Positions 29,151-38,127 of a DNA stretch of 64,000 nucleotides are shown here, in pieces (within the stretch, counting starts at the first letter, position 1; each line of letters starts with the position of its first letter). Below the pieces are notes generated by a model, which did no database searches, had not been told where the DNA came from, and worked only from the letters and a program-made list of their open reading frames with translations. Origin of the DNA: Tunturiibacter gelidiferens (lineage in GTDB: Bacteria > Acidobacteriota > Terriglobia > Terriglobales > Acidobacteriaceae); assembly GCF_013410115.1 (NCBI RefSeq), contig NZ_JACCCV010000001.1, forward strand, positions 1,736,001 through 1,800,000. The letters run 5' to 3'. Position numbers and translations under genes: made by a program.

Positions 29151-29609
29151 ATGTTCGAGACGAGATTGGCTACGGTTGAGGATGCGGAGTTGATTGCGCG
29201 GCAGCGGCGGCAGATGTTTGTGGATGCGGGGCAGGCGGAGGACGCGGGGCTGCAGGAGATGATGGAGAACTTTGTGGCCTGGGTTCGGCCGCGGTTGAAC
29301 GATGGCAGCTATGTTGGGTGGATGGTGGAGGAAGAGGGCTGCGTGGTGGCTGGGGCGGGTATGTGGATGATGGAGTTTCCTCCGCACTGGATGGATGCGC
29401 AGCCGATGCGGGCTTATCTGCTGAACTTCTATGTCGATCCGAAGTTTCGCGGGCATGGGCTGGCTTATCGACTGCTGAAGATTTCGGTGGAGGCGGCGCG
29501 GGGGCGGGGAGTGAAGGTGGTTTCGCTGCACGCTTCGAAGTTTGGCAGGCCTATTTATGAGCGGAATGGGTTTGAACAATCGACCGAGATGATGCTGCGT
29601 CTGGAGTAG
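29151..29609 (+). CDS. GNAT family N-acetyltransferase
   Basis: The 152-residue protein has the acetyl-CoA binding region LLNFYVDPKFRGHGLAYRLL (motif A, R/Q-x-x-G-x-G/A type) at about 92-111 and a C-terminal FGRPIYERNGF (motif B). The acceptor substrate is unknown. It ends 29 bp before ispD and may be cotranscribed with the isoprenoid genes. The ATG at 29151 is one codon after an in-frame TTG. Confidence 0.88.
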   Translation: MFETRLATVEDAELIARQRRQMFVDAGQAEDAGLQEMMENFVAWVRPRLNDGSYVGWMVEEEGCVVAGAGMWMMEFPPHWMDAQPMRAYLLNFYVDPKFRGHGLAYRLLKISVEAARGRGVKVVSLHASKFGRPIYERNGFEQSTEMMLRLE

Positions 29610-29638
29610 GTGCGCGCATCTTGTATACTTCGCAGGTT

Positions 29639-30355
29639 ATGAGAGTCTTTGTGATTCTTCCAGCAGCAGGTATCGGGACGCGGATGGCCGCGGGGGGTGC
29701 GTCGCCGGCGGCGCCGAAGCAGTTTCTGTCGGTTGGCGGGGTGCCGGTGCTGATTCGGTCGGTGAGGGCGTTTCTTGCGGTGCCGCGGGTGGATGCGGTT
29801 TGCGTGGCCGTGCGGGCGCATGAGCGAGAGCGGATGGAGGCCCAGATGGTGGAGTACAAGCTGGGGCCGCGGGTGCATATGGTGGAGGGTGGAGACGATC
29901 GGCAGCACTCGGTGGGGAATGCGCTGGCCGCGCTGGAGTGCGATGCGGACGATGTGGTGTTGGTGCATGATGCGGTAAGGCCGCTGATTGATCCGGCGAC
30001 GATTGAGCGGACGATCGATGCGGTGGTGAAGCATGGCGCGGCGATTGTGGGGTTGCCGGCGGTGGATACGATCAAGCAGGTGGAGCGGACGGCGGATGGG
30101 GCGATTGTGACGGCGACGATTCCGAGAGAGAGGATTGTGCAGGCGCAGACGCCGCAGGGTGCGCGCTTTGGGTTGCTGAGGGCGGCGTTTGTCGAGGCTG
30201 AGGCGGATGGGTTTTCGGGGACCGATGAGGCTAGTCTGTTGGAGCGGGCCGGGGTGGAGGTGGCTGTGGTGCAGGGGTTGGCGAGGAACTTCAAGATTAC
30301 GCAGCCGGGGGATATTGAGCTGGCGGAGTTTTATCTGGGGCAGGGAAAGGTTTGA
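29639..30355 (+). CDS. ispD: 2-C-methyl-D-erythritol 4-phosphate cytidylyltransferase
   Basis: IspD makes CDP-methylerythritol in the MEP route to isoprenoids. The 238-residue protein carries the nucleotide-binding start LPAAGIGTRM with PKQFL, DDVVLVHDAVRPL, and the C-terminal TDEASLLERAGVEVAVVQG followed by NFKITQPGDIELAE. The ATG at 29639 follows GCAGGTT. It forms a unit with ispF 61 bp downstream. Confidence 0.96.
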   Translation: MRVFVILPAAGIGTRMAAGGASPAAPKQFLSVGGVPVLIRSVRAFLAVPRVDAVCVAVRAHERERMEAQMVEYKLGPRVHMVEGGDDRQHSVGNALAALECDADDVVLVHDAVRPLIDPATIERTIDAVVKHGAAIVGLPAVDTIKQVERTADGAIVTATIPRERIVQAQTPQGARFGLLRAAFVEAEADGFSGTDEASLLERAGVEVAVVQGLARNFKITQPGDIELAEFYLGQGKV

Positions 30356-30416
30356 GGGATTTTTGTACGGTGGTCGTGGTCGCTCCGCGATTTATCGAAG
30401 CATGGGAAGATAGCTT

Positions 30417-31034
30417 ATGGGTATGAGGATTGGTTACGGATTTGACTCGCATGCCTTCACGGCAGGTGTGCCGCTGGTGATTGGCGGACTTGCGATTGAG
30501 CATCCTGAGGGGCTGGCTGGGCACTCGGATGGCGATGTGCTGCTGCATGCGATTACGGATGCGCTGCTGGGTGCGGTGAGCGCGGGGGATATCGGGACGT
30601 TCTTTCCGCCGAGCGATCCTCGGTGGAAGGGTGCGGCTTCGAGCGTGTTTCTGCAGACGGCGTTGGAAGAGGTGGCGACGGCTGGGTACAAGATCGTGAA
30701 TATCGATACGGTGCTGGTGATGGCGAAGCCGAAGATTGTGCCGATTGCGGGGGAGTTGCGGGAGAGCGTAGCGGCGCTGCTGGGCGTGAAGCCTGGTGAG
30801 GTGGGGATCAAGGCGAAGACGCCGGAGGGTTTGAATCAGGACAACGTTGCAGTGGCGCATGTGACGGTGCTACTGGAGAGCCTGGGGATTCCGGAGCCGG
30901 TGGGCGCGATGGTTGCCTCGGCTGAGGTTGATGATGAGATTGATGTAGTGGTGAAGACGCTGGTGGGGGATTCGCGCGACGTATCGGCGTTGGGACGAAA
31001 GGTGACTCCGTTCGATACGGATGATCTTACTTAG
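30417..31034 (+). CDS. ispF: 2-C-methyl-D-erythritol 2,4-cyclodiphosphate synthase
   Basis: IspF cyclises CDP-methylerythritol phosphate in the MEP pathway and works as a zinc-dependent trimer. Metal ligands are visible in GYGFDSHAF (Asp/His) and the later GHSDGDVLLHAITDALLGA; AKTPEGLNQD is the conserved C-terminal loop. The usual length is about 160 residues. This one has 205, with an extra tail of about 45 residues (PVGAMVASAEVDDEIDVVV...) of unknown role. Conserved residues are intact. Confidence 0.95.
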   Translation: MGMRIGYGFDSHAFTAGVPLVIGGLAIEHPEGLAGHSDGDVLLHAITDALLGAVSAGDIGTFFPPSDPRWKGAASSVFLQTALEEVATAGYKIVNIDTVLVMAKPKIVPIAGELRESVAALLGVKPGEVGIKAKTPEGLNQDNVAVAHVTVLLESLGIPEPVGAMVASAEVDDEIDVVVKTLVGDSRDVSALGRKVTPFDTDDLT

Positions 31035-31057
31035 CTGATTGATCGAGAGGAGAAAGC

Positions 31058-31155
31058 GTCCTGCCGGACGGGCCCACTGCGCGTGGCGCGGTCACTTCGT
31101 GACTTGTATACCTTGTGTAGGTGAATGGAACTGTAGCGGTCCTCCCGTTGGTCGG
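31058..31155 (+). repeat. ~95-bp dispersed repeat, copy 4
   Basis: GTCCTGCCGGACGGGCCCAC, hairpin GTCACTTCGTGAC, closing CTCCCGTTGGTCGG. It sits between the convergent ispF and methyltransferase genes. Confidence 0.82.
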
Positions 31156-31184
31156 TTTAATCTCTCTCTAAACTAGCAGACGGG

Positions 31185-31853
31185 CTATTCGCTGACTATT
31201 GCGATGGCGAATCCGTCGTAGCCTTTGCTGCCGACGGTCTGGAGTGCGGTCGCATCGAGCCGGGGATGGTTGCCGAGGCGCTCGAGGAAGGTGCGTGTAC
31301 CTGAGACGCCGGGGTCGGAGCTGTTCGGATCGAGGATGGCGCCGTCGCGGATGACGTTGTCTCCGATGATGACCGTGCCGGGGCGCGAGAGTTTGATCGC
31401 CCACTCCAGGTAGGAAGGGTTGTTTGGTTTGTCCGCGTCGAGGAAGATGAGGTCGAAGGGCGCGACTTTTTGGGCGTGCAGGTTGGCTAGAGATTCAAGC
31501 GCATTGCCGACTCTGAGGTCGACCAGAGAGGACAGTCCCGCGCGTTTGATGTTTGCCGCGGCTACTTCGGCGTGGGTGGGGTTGAGTTCGAGGGTGACCA
31601 GTGTGCCGTCCGGCGGGAGAGCACGTGCCAGCCAGATGGTGCTGTATCCGCCGAGGGTTCCGACTTCCAGAATGCGCTTGGCTTTATGGATGCGGGCGAG
31701 CAGATGCAGAAACTTGCCCTGGTTGGGAGCTACGTCGATGGCGGGAAGTCCTGCGTCTGCGTTGACGCGAACGGCTTCGTCGAGTGCTTGATCGGGATGA
31801 ACGAGAGTGTCGGTGAGGAAGCGGTCGACTGAGGTCCAGAGATCTTGATTCAT
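31185..31853 (-). CDS. Class I SAM-dependent O-methyltransferase
   Basis: The 222-residue protein belongs to the caffeoyl-CoA/COMT-like O-methyltransferase family. The SAM-binding motif I is ILEVGTLGGYSTIWLA (about 62-77), motif II VTLELNPTHAEVA, and the metal-binding block DLIFLDADK...YLEW. Enzymes of this kind methylate catechol-type hydroxyls in a divalent-metal-dependent way; the substrate is unknown. The ATG at MNQDLWTSVDRFL is used because the longer frame lacks homology and overlaps the divergent promoter. Confidence 0.9.
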   Translation of the reverse strand: MNQDLWTSVDRFLTDTLVHPDQALDEAVRVNADAGLPAIDVAPNQGKFLHLLARIHKAKRILEVGTLGGYSTIWLARALPPDGTLVTLELNPTHAEVAAANIKRAGLSSLVDLRVGNALESLANLHAQKVAPFDLIFLDADKPNNPSYLEWAIKLSRPGTVIIGDNVIRDGAILDPNSSDPGVSGTRTFLERLGNHPRLDATALQTVGSKGYDGFAIAIVSE

Positions 31854-31967
31854 ATAGTGACGAGGATAACGGTGCTTGACTGGCGGGGCAAATTGCGCGC
31901 CGGGGTCGCTTGCATTCGTAGGAATGTTAGCGTGTTCGTAGAGAGTTGATCGTGCGAGGAGTTTGAG

Positions 31968-33866
31968 ATGCGAATTGGTTCCGGCGTTGGCGTGGTTTTT
32001 GTGGCGGCTTTGGTTTTGGGTGGAGTGGCGCGGGGGCAGACGGTGGCTGATATAAGTTTGCAGCCGCATGCAGCGGGTAGTGTGGCTTGCACCCCTAGTG
32101 GTGATGCGGCGTGGATGACTCCGGCGGAGAAGAGTTGCTATGCGACGACTCCGGATTATGCGGAGACGATGGCCTATCTGAATCGCGTGCAGGGTGCGGC
32201 GCCGGGGCAGGTGAAGATTGAGGCGTTTGGGAAGACAGGCGAAGGGCGCGAGTTGGATGTGGTGGTGGTTTCGCGGGATGGAGTATTTGATCCTTCTGAG
32301 TTACATAAAGCGAAACGGCCGATTGTGCTGGTGCAGAACTCGATTCATGCGGGGGAGATGGATGGGAAGGACGCCTGCCTTGCGTTGCTGCGGGATATGG
32401 TGATCTCGAAGACGAAGGCGAACTTGCTGGAGCGGGCGGTGTTTGTGTTTATTCCGATCTACAATGCGGATGGGCATGAGCGGAGGAGCGCTTATAGCCG
32501 CATCAATCAGGCTGGTCCTGCGGAGATGGGTTGGCGGGGCAATGGGACGAACCTGAATTTGAATCGTGACTATCTGAAGCTGGATACTCCCGAAGCGCGT
32601 GCGTTCATGACGATGTTCCATCACTGGCTGCCGGACTTTTTTGTAGATGATCATGTGACCGATGGCGCGGACTATCAGTATGACGTGACGTTCACGATTG
32701 ATGACGGGCCTAATGTGCCGAGGGGAACGGCGAAGTGGGTGGATGAGGTGGCGACGCCGACGCTTGAGAAGTATGTAGACTCGCATGGGCATCTGGCTTC
32801 GCCTACCTATATCAATTTTGTGAACGACAATGATCCGGCGGATGGGCTTGGGTTCAATGATGATCCGCCACGATTTTCGACGGGGTATGTGATTCTTGAG
32901 GGCCGGCCGGGGATGCTGGTTGAGCTGCATATGTTGAAGGACTACAAGACGCGGGTTACGGGGAACTACGAGATTCTGGCTGGATTGATGGAGTTGATGA
33001 ATCGCGATGCGGACAAGGTGGTTGCGCTGAATGAGGCGGCCGACAAGGAGGCAGAGGCGCTGGGCGCGCACCCGCTCGGGAATGTCGTGTATCCGCTGGG
33101 GCTGGAATGGAGTGGGGATACGACGCCGTTTCTGTTTCGCGGGTACAAGTACACGCGGGAGTTGAGTGCAGTTTCGGGGGCGATGCGTGTGGAGTATTCG
33201 CATGAGCCGTGGAATGTTTCGCTGCCGTTTCAGACTGGGTTCAAAGTGAAGGCGGAGACGAGGGTGCCGGCTGCTTATATTATTCCGGCGCAGTGGGTGA
33301 AGGTGATTGATGTGCTGGCGGCGCATCAGGTGGAGATGGAGCGGACGACGGCGGTGTGGACGGGTGATGTGGAGACGTATCAGTGCGCTGGGATGGCGTG
33401 GCAGGAGCCTCCGTTTGAAGGACGGCATCCGACGTTCAACGGCGAGGCGATGCATGATCCGGGGAAGTATGGGAGCTGCGTGCTGGTGCGGGAGAAGAGG
33501 ACGTTTCCGGCGGGGTCGGCGGTGGTGCGGCTGAATCAGCGGCTGTCGAAGGTTGCGCTGGAGTGGCTGGAGCCGGCGGGGCCTGACTCGGCGTTGCAGT
33601 GGGGGTTCTTCGATTCGATCTTTGAGCAGAAGGAGTATGGCGAGGCCTATGTGCTGGAGTCGCTGGCGCGCGAGATGATGGCGAAGGACCCGAAGCTGAA
33701 GACGGAGTTCGAGAAGAAGGTAGCGAGTGATCCAGTGTTTGTGGGGAACCCATATGCCCGACTGGAGTTTTTCTATGAGCGGACTCCATGGTTTGCGGCT
33801 AACCAGGTGGGACAGTATCCGGTGGGGCGTTTGCTGAGTGTTGAAGGAGTGCCGGTGGGGCGGTAG
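31968..33866 (+). CDS. Secreted M14-family zinc carboxypeptidase
   Basis: The 632-residue protein has a signal peptide (to about residue 23) and an M14 catalytic domain. The zinc ligands His127 and Glu130 are in NSIHAGEMDGKD, a third ligand is probably His229 in FFVDDHVTDG, and the catalytic Glu is in MLVELHMLK. PNADGHERRSAY-like and GTNLNLNRDYLKLDTPEA segments are typical of this group. About 250 further residues follow with no recognised domain. It probably trims peptides in the periplasm or outside. Confidence 0.88.
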   Translation: MRIGSGVGVVFVAALVLGGVARGQTVADISLQPHAAGSVACTPSGDAAWMTPAEKSCYATTPDYAETMAYLNRVQGAAPGQVKIEAFGKTGEGRELDVVVVSRDGVFDPSELHKAKRPIVLVQNSIHAGEMDGKDACLALLRDMVISKTKANLLERAVFVFIPIYNADGHERRSAYSRINQAGPAEMGWRGNGTNLNLNRDYLKLDTPEARAFMTMFHHWLPDFFVDDHVTDGADYQYDVTFTIDDGPNVPRGTAKWVDEVATPTLEKYVDSHGHLASPTYINFVNDNDPADGLGFNDDPPRFSTGYVILEGRPGMLVELHMLKDYKTRVTGNYEILAGLMELMNRDADKVVALNEAADKEAEALGAHPLGNVVYPLGLEWSGDTTPFLFRGYKYTRELSAVSGAMRVEYSHEPWNVSLPFQTGFKVKAETRVPAAYIIPAQWVKVIDVLAAHQVEMERTTAVWTGDVETYQCAGMAWQEPPFEGRHPTFNGEAMHDPGKYGSCVLVREKRTFPAGSAVVRLNQRLSKVALEWLEPAGPDSALQWGFFDSIFEQKEYGEAYVLESLAREMMAKDPKLKTEFEKKVASDPVFVGNPYARLEFFYERTPWFAANQVGQYPVGRLLSVEGVPVGR

Positions 33867-33911
33867 TCGGTCGATGTTCTATGATGGTGAGCTTCCGAAG
33901 AGAGGTGAGCT

Positions 33912-34343
33912 ATGCACGATCTTGTTGTAGATCTTATGGCGGTCGCTGTGTGCGGAGCGCTGGGCGGCTTCGTCAATGTGTTCATCGGGGACTCAGGACT
34001 TCACCTGCCGGTGATAGAGGAAGGTGTCTTTCGTCCGGGCTACATCGGCGTGGTGATAGTGGGCATCGTTGCGGCGGTTGGGGCGTGGCTTGCGACGCAG
34101 ACCTCGGCGCTTACGGGGAATTTCGCGCCGTCTCCTGCGGTTACGTTGAGGTTGTCTGAGTTGAGTACGGCGATTCTTGTGGGTTTCGGCGGGGCGCGGT
34201 GGTTCAAGTCGGAGGCCGAGACGACGATCTTTCGCAAAACTGCGGCTGTTGCGGCGAGCAAGTCGGCGGATAGTGAGGCCGCGGCGACGATCGCTGCGGG
34301 AACTCCTATTCAGGCGTTGACCGCGGCGAACAGGATGCGGTGA
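33912..34343 (+). CDS. Small membrane protein, paralogue of an element-borne gene
   Basis: The 143-residue protein has two hydrophobic helices (about 8-26 and 40-62), the segments GGFVNVFIGDSGLHLP and RLSELSTAILVGFGGARWFK, and an Ala-rich tail ending LTAANRMR. I recognise no named family. The striking point is a close relative (about 80% identical over 137 residues by eye) at 43492-44274 inside the casposon-like element. The ATG is preceded by GAGGTGAGC. Confidence 0.75.
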   Translation: MHDLVVDLMAVAVCGALGGFVNVFIGDSGLHLPVIEEGVFRPGYIGVVIVGIVAAVGAWLATQTSALTGNFAPSPAVTLRLSELSTAILVGFGGARWFKSEAETTIFRKTAAVAASKSADSEAAATIAAGTPIQALTAANRMR

Positions 34344-34469
34344 ATTGTGGCGTTTTTGAACATTATGAGAAGAAGATAAGGACGTTCGCGTATAGATGTG
34401 AAATATCGTATGTCAGCAAACGTTTAGTCGCGATAGACTTCCACTATTCTGTTTTTCCCTCGAGGGTTG

Positions 34470-36383
34470 ATGAAAAGTAAGATCGCGCTTGTGCTGTGTT
34501 TGCTGACGATGGTTGCTGGTAGAGTGCTGGCGCAGGCTCCAGCGGCGAGCCAGGAAGAGTTCATCAAGACCCACTATGCGAAGTTTGAATATCGCATTCC
34601 GATGCGGGATGGGGTGAAGCTGTTTGTGTCGGTATATACGCCACAGGCAGGGGCTTTCAAGGACGCGGGGCCGTATCCGTTTCTGCTGACGCGGACGCCG
34701 TATAGCTGCGCCCCTTATGGTGAGGACAAGATGCCGACGCGGCTGGGGGTGAGCCAGGAGCTGTTGGAGTCGGGCTACATCTTTGTGTGTGGCGACGCTC
34801 GTGGGCGCTATCAGAGCGAGGGGGTGTTTCAGGAGATGAATCCGCATATCGATGATAAGAAGTCAAATAAAGATGTGGATGAGTCGACGGATACGTATGA
34901 CACGGTGGAGTTTCTGCTGAAGCATGTGGAGAACAACAACGGCAAGGTGGGGATTACGGGAATTTCGTATCCGGGATTTTATACGTCGGCCAGCATTATT
35001 GACTCGCATCCAGCGATCAAGGCGGCTAGTCCGCAGGCTCCGATGACGAATCTATTTTTCAATGATGATGCGTACCATGGCGGCGCGTTTATGTTGTCGG
35101 CAAACTATGGGTTTTACATCTTTTTCAAGCCACAGAAAACGCCCGTTCTGCCTGAGAAGCGGGCCTCGTACGACTTAGGTGTTCCAGATAGTTACAAATT
35201 TTATTTGAAAGCCGGACCGACAGGAAGTTTGGATAAGGCGTTCGACGGATCGAACTTCTTGTTTCACGATCAGTTGGTGCATACAACGTACGACGAGTAT
35301 TGGAAGAAACGTGATCTTTCGCTGCATATGAAGAATGTGCATGCGGCGGTGATGACGGTCGGTGGATGGTTCGATGCGGAGGATCTGTCGGGGCCGTTCA
35401 AGACGTTTCATGCGATCGATGAGTTCAATCCTGGAGCGGTGAATACGCTGGTGGTGGGACCCTGGACGCATGGCGGATGGTCGCGCAACGACGGCGATCG
35501 TCTTGGCGATGTGACGTTCAATTCGAAGACTTCACTGTTCTATCGAGAGAACATCGAGTATCCGTTTTTTGAGCATTATTTGAAGGGGCGTGATGGCGGA
35601 GTGCTGCCAAAGGCCTATGTGTTTGAGACGGGAAGCAATGTTTGGAAGAAGTATGATGCGTGGCCTCCAAAGTCTGCGGCGGCGAAGATGCTCTATTTTC
35701 ACACGGACGGCAGGCTCAGCTTCGATGCTCCTAACGAGAAGGCCGGTGTGGATGAGTATGTGAGTGATCCGGCACATCCTGTGCCGTTTGTGGATTACAC
35801 AACGGACACGGTGCCGCAACGGTATATGGATGACGATCAGCGGTTTGCCTCGCGGCGACCTGATGTATTGACGTATGAGACTGAACCGTTGACGGAGGAT
35901 GTGACGGTTGCAGGGCCGGTGCGGCCGAAGCTAAAGGTGTCGTCCAGCGGGACAGACGCGGATTTTGTGGTGAAGCTGATTGATGTCTATCCGGATGACT
36001 ATCCTGATCCTTCGAGCGACGCTGTGGGTAAGCGAGTGGTTGGTGCTGCGCCGGTTCTGATGGGCGGGTATGAACAACTGGTGCGGGGCGAGCCGATGCG
36101 GGCGAAGTTTCGGGATAGCTGGGAGAAGCCGACTGCGCTGACGCCAGGAAAGATGGTGGAGGTGGATGCAGAGATGCCGGATGTCAATCATACGTTCCGC
36201 ACGGGGCATCGGATTATGGTGCAGGTACAGAGCTCGTGGTTTCCGTTGGTGGACAGGAATCCGCAGACGTTTGTGGATATTCCGTTTGCGAAGCCTGACC
36301 AGTTCGTGAAGGCGACGGAGAGTGTTTACCGGAATGCGGGCGCGGCTAGTGGAGTTGAGGTGCTGGTGGTGCCGCAGCGCTAA
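34470..36383 (+). CDS. Secreted CocE/NonD family hydrolase
   Basis: The 637-residue protein begins with a signal peptide (MKSKIALVLCLLTMVAGRVLA). Its alpha/beta-hydrolase domain belongs to the X-Pro dipeptidyl-peptidase/cocaine-esterase group: YRIPMRDGVKLFVSVYTP, the oxyanion region, nucleophile elbow GITGISYPGF (Ser), and GPWTHGGWSR with the likely catalytic His. A C-terminal beta-jelly-roll domain (PVRPKLKVSSSGTDADFVVK) is typical. Substrates range from acyl amides to esters; this one is unassigned. An in-frame TTG one codon earlier is also possible. Confidence 0.9.
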   Translation: MKSKIALVLCLLTMVAGRVLAQAPAASQEEFIKTHYAKFEYRIPMRDGVKLFVSVYTPQAGAFKDAGPYPFLLTRTPYSCAPYGEDKMPTRLGVSQELLESGYIFVCGDARGRYQSEGVFQEMNPHIDDKKSNKDVDESTDTYDTVEFLLKHVENNNGKVGITGISYPGFYTSASIIDSHPAIKAASPQAPMTNLFFNDDAYHGGAFMLSANYGFYIFFKPQKTPVLPEKRASYDLGVPDSYKFYLKAGPTGSLDKAFDGSNFLFHDQLVHTTYDEYWKKRDLSLHMKNVHAAVMTVGGWFDAEDLSGPFKTFHAIDEFNPGAVNTLVVGPWTHGGWSRNDGDRLGDVTFNSKTSLFYRENIEYPFFEHYLKGRDGGVLPKAYVFETGSNVWKKYDAWPPKSAAAKMLYFHTDGRLSFDAPNEKAGVDEYVSDPAHPVPFVDYTTDTVPQRYMDDDQRFASRRPDVLTYETEPLTEDVTVAGPVRPKLKVSSSGTDADFVVKLIDVYPDDYPDPSSDAVGKRVVGAAPVLMGGYEQLVRGEPMRAKFRDSWEKPTALTPGKMVEVDAEMPDVNHTFRTGHRIMVQVQSSWFPLVDRNPQTFVDIPFAKPDQFVKATESVYRNAGAASGVEVLVVPQR

Positions 36384-36444
36384 TACCTGCGATTACAAGG
36401 AAGGTGCGGTCGATCGTCGGCGTGTTTCACGATCGCCCGTTGTT

Positions 36445-37218
36445 TTAGCCGCGGAAGGCTGGTCCGCCAAAGGGAGTGCCTACGACGCCGCCGTCGACGA
36501 AGAACTCGACTGCGTTGACGTAGGAGGAGTCGTCGGAGGCGAGGAAGAGGACTGCTTTTGCGAGCTCCTCTGCTTCGCCTAAGCGGGCTAGCGGAATCGT
36601 AGAGGCGATGCGCGTTGCTAGAACATCGTTCTCTTCGCTGGTGCGGGTGTTGCGGGTCCAGATGGGTGTCTTGATTGGTCCGGGAGCGACGACGTTGACC
36701 CGGATGCCGCGAGGAGCGAGATCGGCGGCCATGGAGCGGGAGAGACCGCGGAGGCCGGCCTTGCTTGCGGCGTATGCGGCGTAGCCTGGCTGGCCAAGCG
36801 ATCCGATGACGGAGCCATTGAAGATGACGGAAGAACCGTCTTTGAGGATGGGGAGAGCCTCTTGGACGGTGAAGAACGCGCCGGTGAGGTTGATGCGGAT
36901 GATGTTTTCGAAGGTCGCTTCGTCGGTGTTGCCGGTGGCGGTTTGTCCGGCGATGCCGGCGTTGGCGAAGACAATGTCGAGGTGGCCGAAGTCTTTCTTA
37001 ATTTTGGCGAAGAGATCTTTGCGCGCTTCGAAGTCGACGACGTCGGCGCGGTAGGCTGTGGCCTTGGGGCCGAGGAGTTTGGCGGCTTCGTCGAGGGTCT
37101 TCTGGTCGCGGCCGGTGATGGCGACTTGTGCGCCTTCCTGGATGAAGAGTTGAGCGGTGGCGAGGCCGATGCCGCTATTGCCGCCTGTGATGAGTGCTTT
37201 CTTTCCTTGGAGTTTCAT
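36445..37218 (-). CDS. Short-chain dehydrogenase/reductase
   Basis: The 257-residue NAD(P)-dependent oxidoreductase has cofactor loop ITGGNSGIGLA (about 10-20), NAGIAG, and catalytic Ser/Tyr/Lys in the FNGS...YAAYAASKAG region. The Thr-rich N-terminus suggests either cofactor. It is divergent from a TetR regulator across a 154-bp spacer with two operators, so it is the likely regulatory target. The substrate is unknown. Confidence 0.92.
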   Translation of the reverse strand: MKLQGKKALITGGNSGIGLATAQLFIQEGAQVAITGRDQKTLDEAAKLLGPKATAYRADVVDFEARKDLFAKIKKDFGHLDIVFANAGIAGQTATGNTDEATFENIIRINLTGAFFTVQEALPILKDGSSVIFNGSVIGSLGQPGYAAYAASKAGLRGLSRSMAADLAPRGIRVNVVAPGPIKTPIWTRNTRTSEENDVLATRIASTIPLARLGEAEELAKAVLFLASDDSSYVNAVEFFVDGGVVGTPFGGPAFRG

Positions 37219-37300
37219 GGTGTTTTCCTCTTGTCAGGTTCGATGTCTTTGATTGCAGACTGCCAACGTTTGGGTGCAGTTGCATTTTATTTAATCAATG

Positions 37301-37316
37301 CATGATGTTTGTCATG
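37301..37316. promoter_or_regulatory. TetR-type operator 1 (CATGA-N6-TCATG)
   Basis: CATGATGTTTGTCATG is a perfect 5-bp-arm palindrome 83 bp upstream of the SDR start. It matches operator 2 and sits 32 bp (about three helical turns) from it, centre to centre. Confidence 0.75.
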
Positions 37317-37332
37317 TTTCATCTTAATTAAG

Positions 37333-37348
37333 CATGACGTGTATCATG
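37333..37348. promoter_or_regulatory. TetR-type operator 2 (CATGA-N6-TCATG)
   Basis: CATGACGTGTATCATG repeats the same arms. It is immediately followed by TATAAA at 37349-37354, a likely -10 element for the tetR gene, so binding would repress the regulator itself. Confidence 0.75.
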
Positions 37349-37372
37349 TATAAAGTCAAGCGGGAGGTTGGG

Positions 37373-37927
37373 ATGAGATATCCAGCAGCAGAGACGGCGG
37401 AGAAACATGCGCGGATTCTGGAAGAGGCGTCGCGGTTATTTCGCGAGAGGGGATTTTCCGGTGTGAGCGTCAGCGAGATTATGAAGGCGACGGGTTTGAC
37501 GCATGGCCCTTTTTATAATCACTTCGACTCGAAGGAAGAGTTGATGGCGGAGAGCGTGTTGCTTGGATTCGAGAACACGTTAGACGGATTGAATGCGACC
37601 GAAGGCACGGCCAAGGGGAGAGCGGAGTATGTGAAGAGGTATTTGAGTGCGGCTCATCGTGATGCTCCCGGTACGGGATGCACGATGGCGAGTCTTTCGG
37701 CGGAGATTAGGCACGAGCCGCAGGTGAGGGGTGTGTTCACGGACCGGCTGAAGGCCTTGATTCAGGCTGTGACGGCTCACTTTCCCTGGCGTTCCAGGAG
37801 GTCGGCGCGGGGAGATGCAATTCGGATGACGGCTTCGATGGTGGGGGCGATGATACTGGCCCGTGCGGTGGAGGACGAGAGATTCTCGGACGAAATTCTG
37901 AGTGAGGTGCGGAAGGGTCTGGTATGA
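37373..37927 (+). CDS. TetR/AcrR family transcriptional regulator
   Basis: The 184-residue repressor has the N-terminal HTH ARILEEASRLFRERGFSGVSVSEIMKATGL and THGPFYNHFDSKEEL. The C-terminal ligand domain has two Cys-containing helices and resembles the DUF1956/YxaF group that often responds to electrophiles. The ATG at 37373 follows GGGAGG; the ATG at 37334 lies inside operator 2 and is rejected. It probably controls itself and the divergent SDR gene. Confidence 0.92.
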   Translation: MRYPAAETAEKHARILEEASRLFRERGFSGVSVSEIMKATGLTHGPFYNHFDSKEELMAESVLLGFENTLDGLNATEGTAKGRAEYVKRYLSAAHRDAPGTGCTMASLSAEIRHEPQVRGVFTDRLKALIQAVTAHFPWRSRRSARGDAIRMTASMVGAMILARAVEDERFSDEILSEVRKGLV

Positions 37928-38037
37928 CAGCTTCCATGGCTTCGAAGATCTCAGGATTTTTCCCAAATTAGATGCGTAAGGGAGTTGCATTGAGGGATGG
38001 GTTGAAGAACAGGCAACACCAAGTGCAAAGGCAAAAT

Positions 38038-38075
38038 ACAGGGATCCTTCACTTCGTTCAGGATGACGACACAAA
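38038..38075 (+). repeat. REP-like element
   Basis: GGGATCCTTCACTTCGTTCA followed by GGATGACGACACAAAC is nearly identical to the unit at 25089. It sits between the convergent tetR and peptidase genes. Confidence 0.7.
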
Positions 38076-38127
38076 CGAACAACAGCAAACAAAGCTTCAG
38101 TTGCAGTTTTTAGACAGGTTTTGAGGC

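Noticed and set aside
37334..37372. Longer tetR start at 37334
   Set aside because: That ATG lies inside operator 2, and 37373 has a clear GGGAGG ribosome site.
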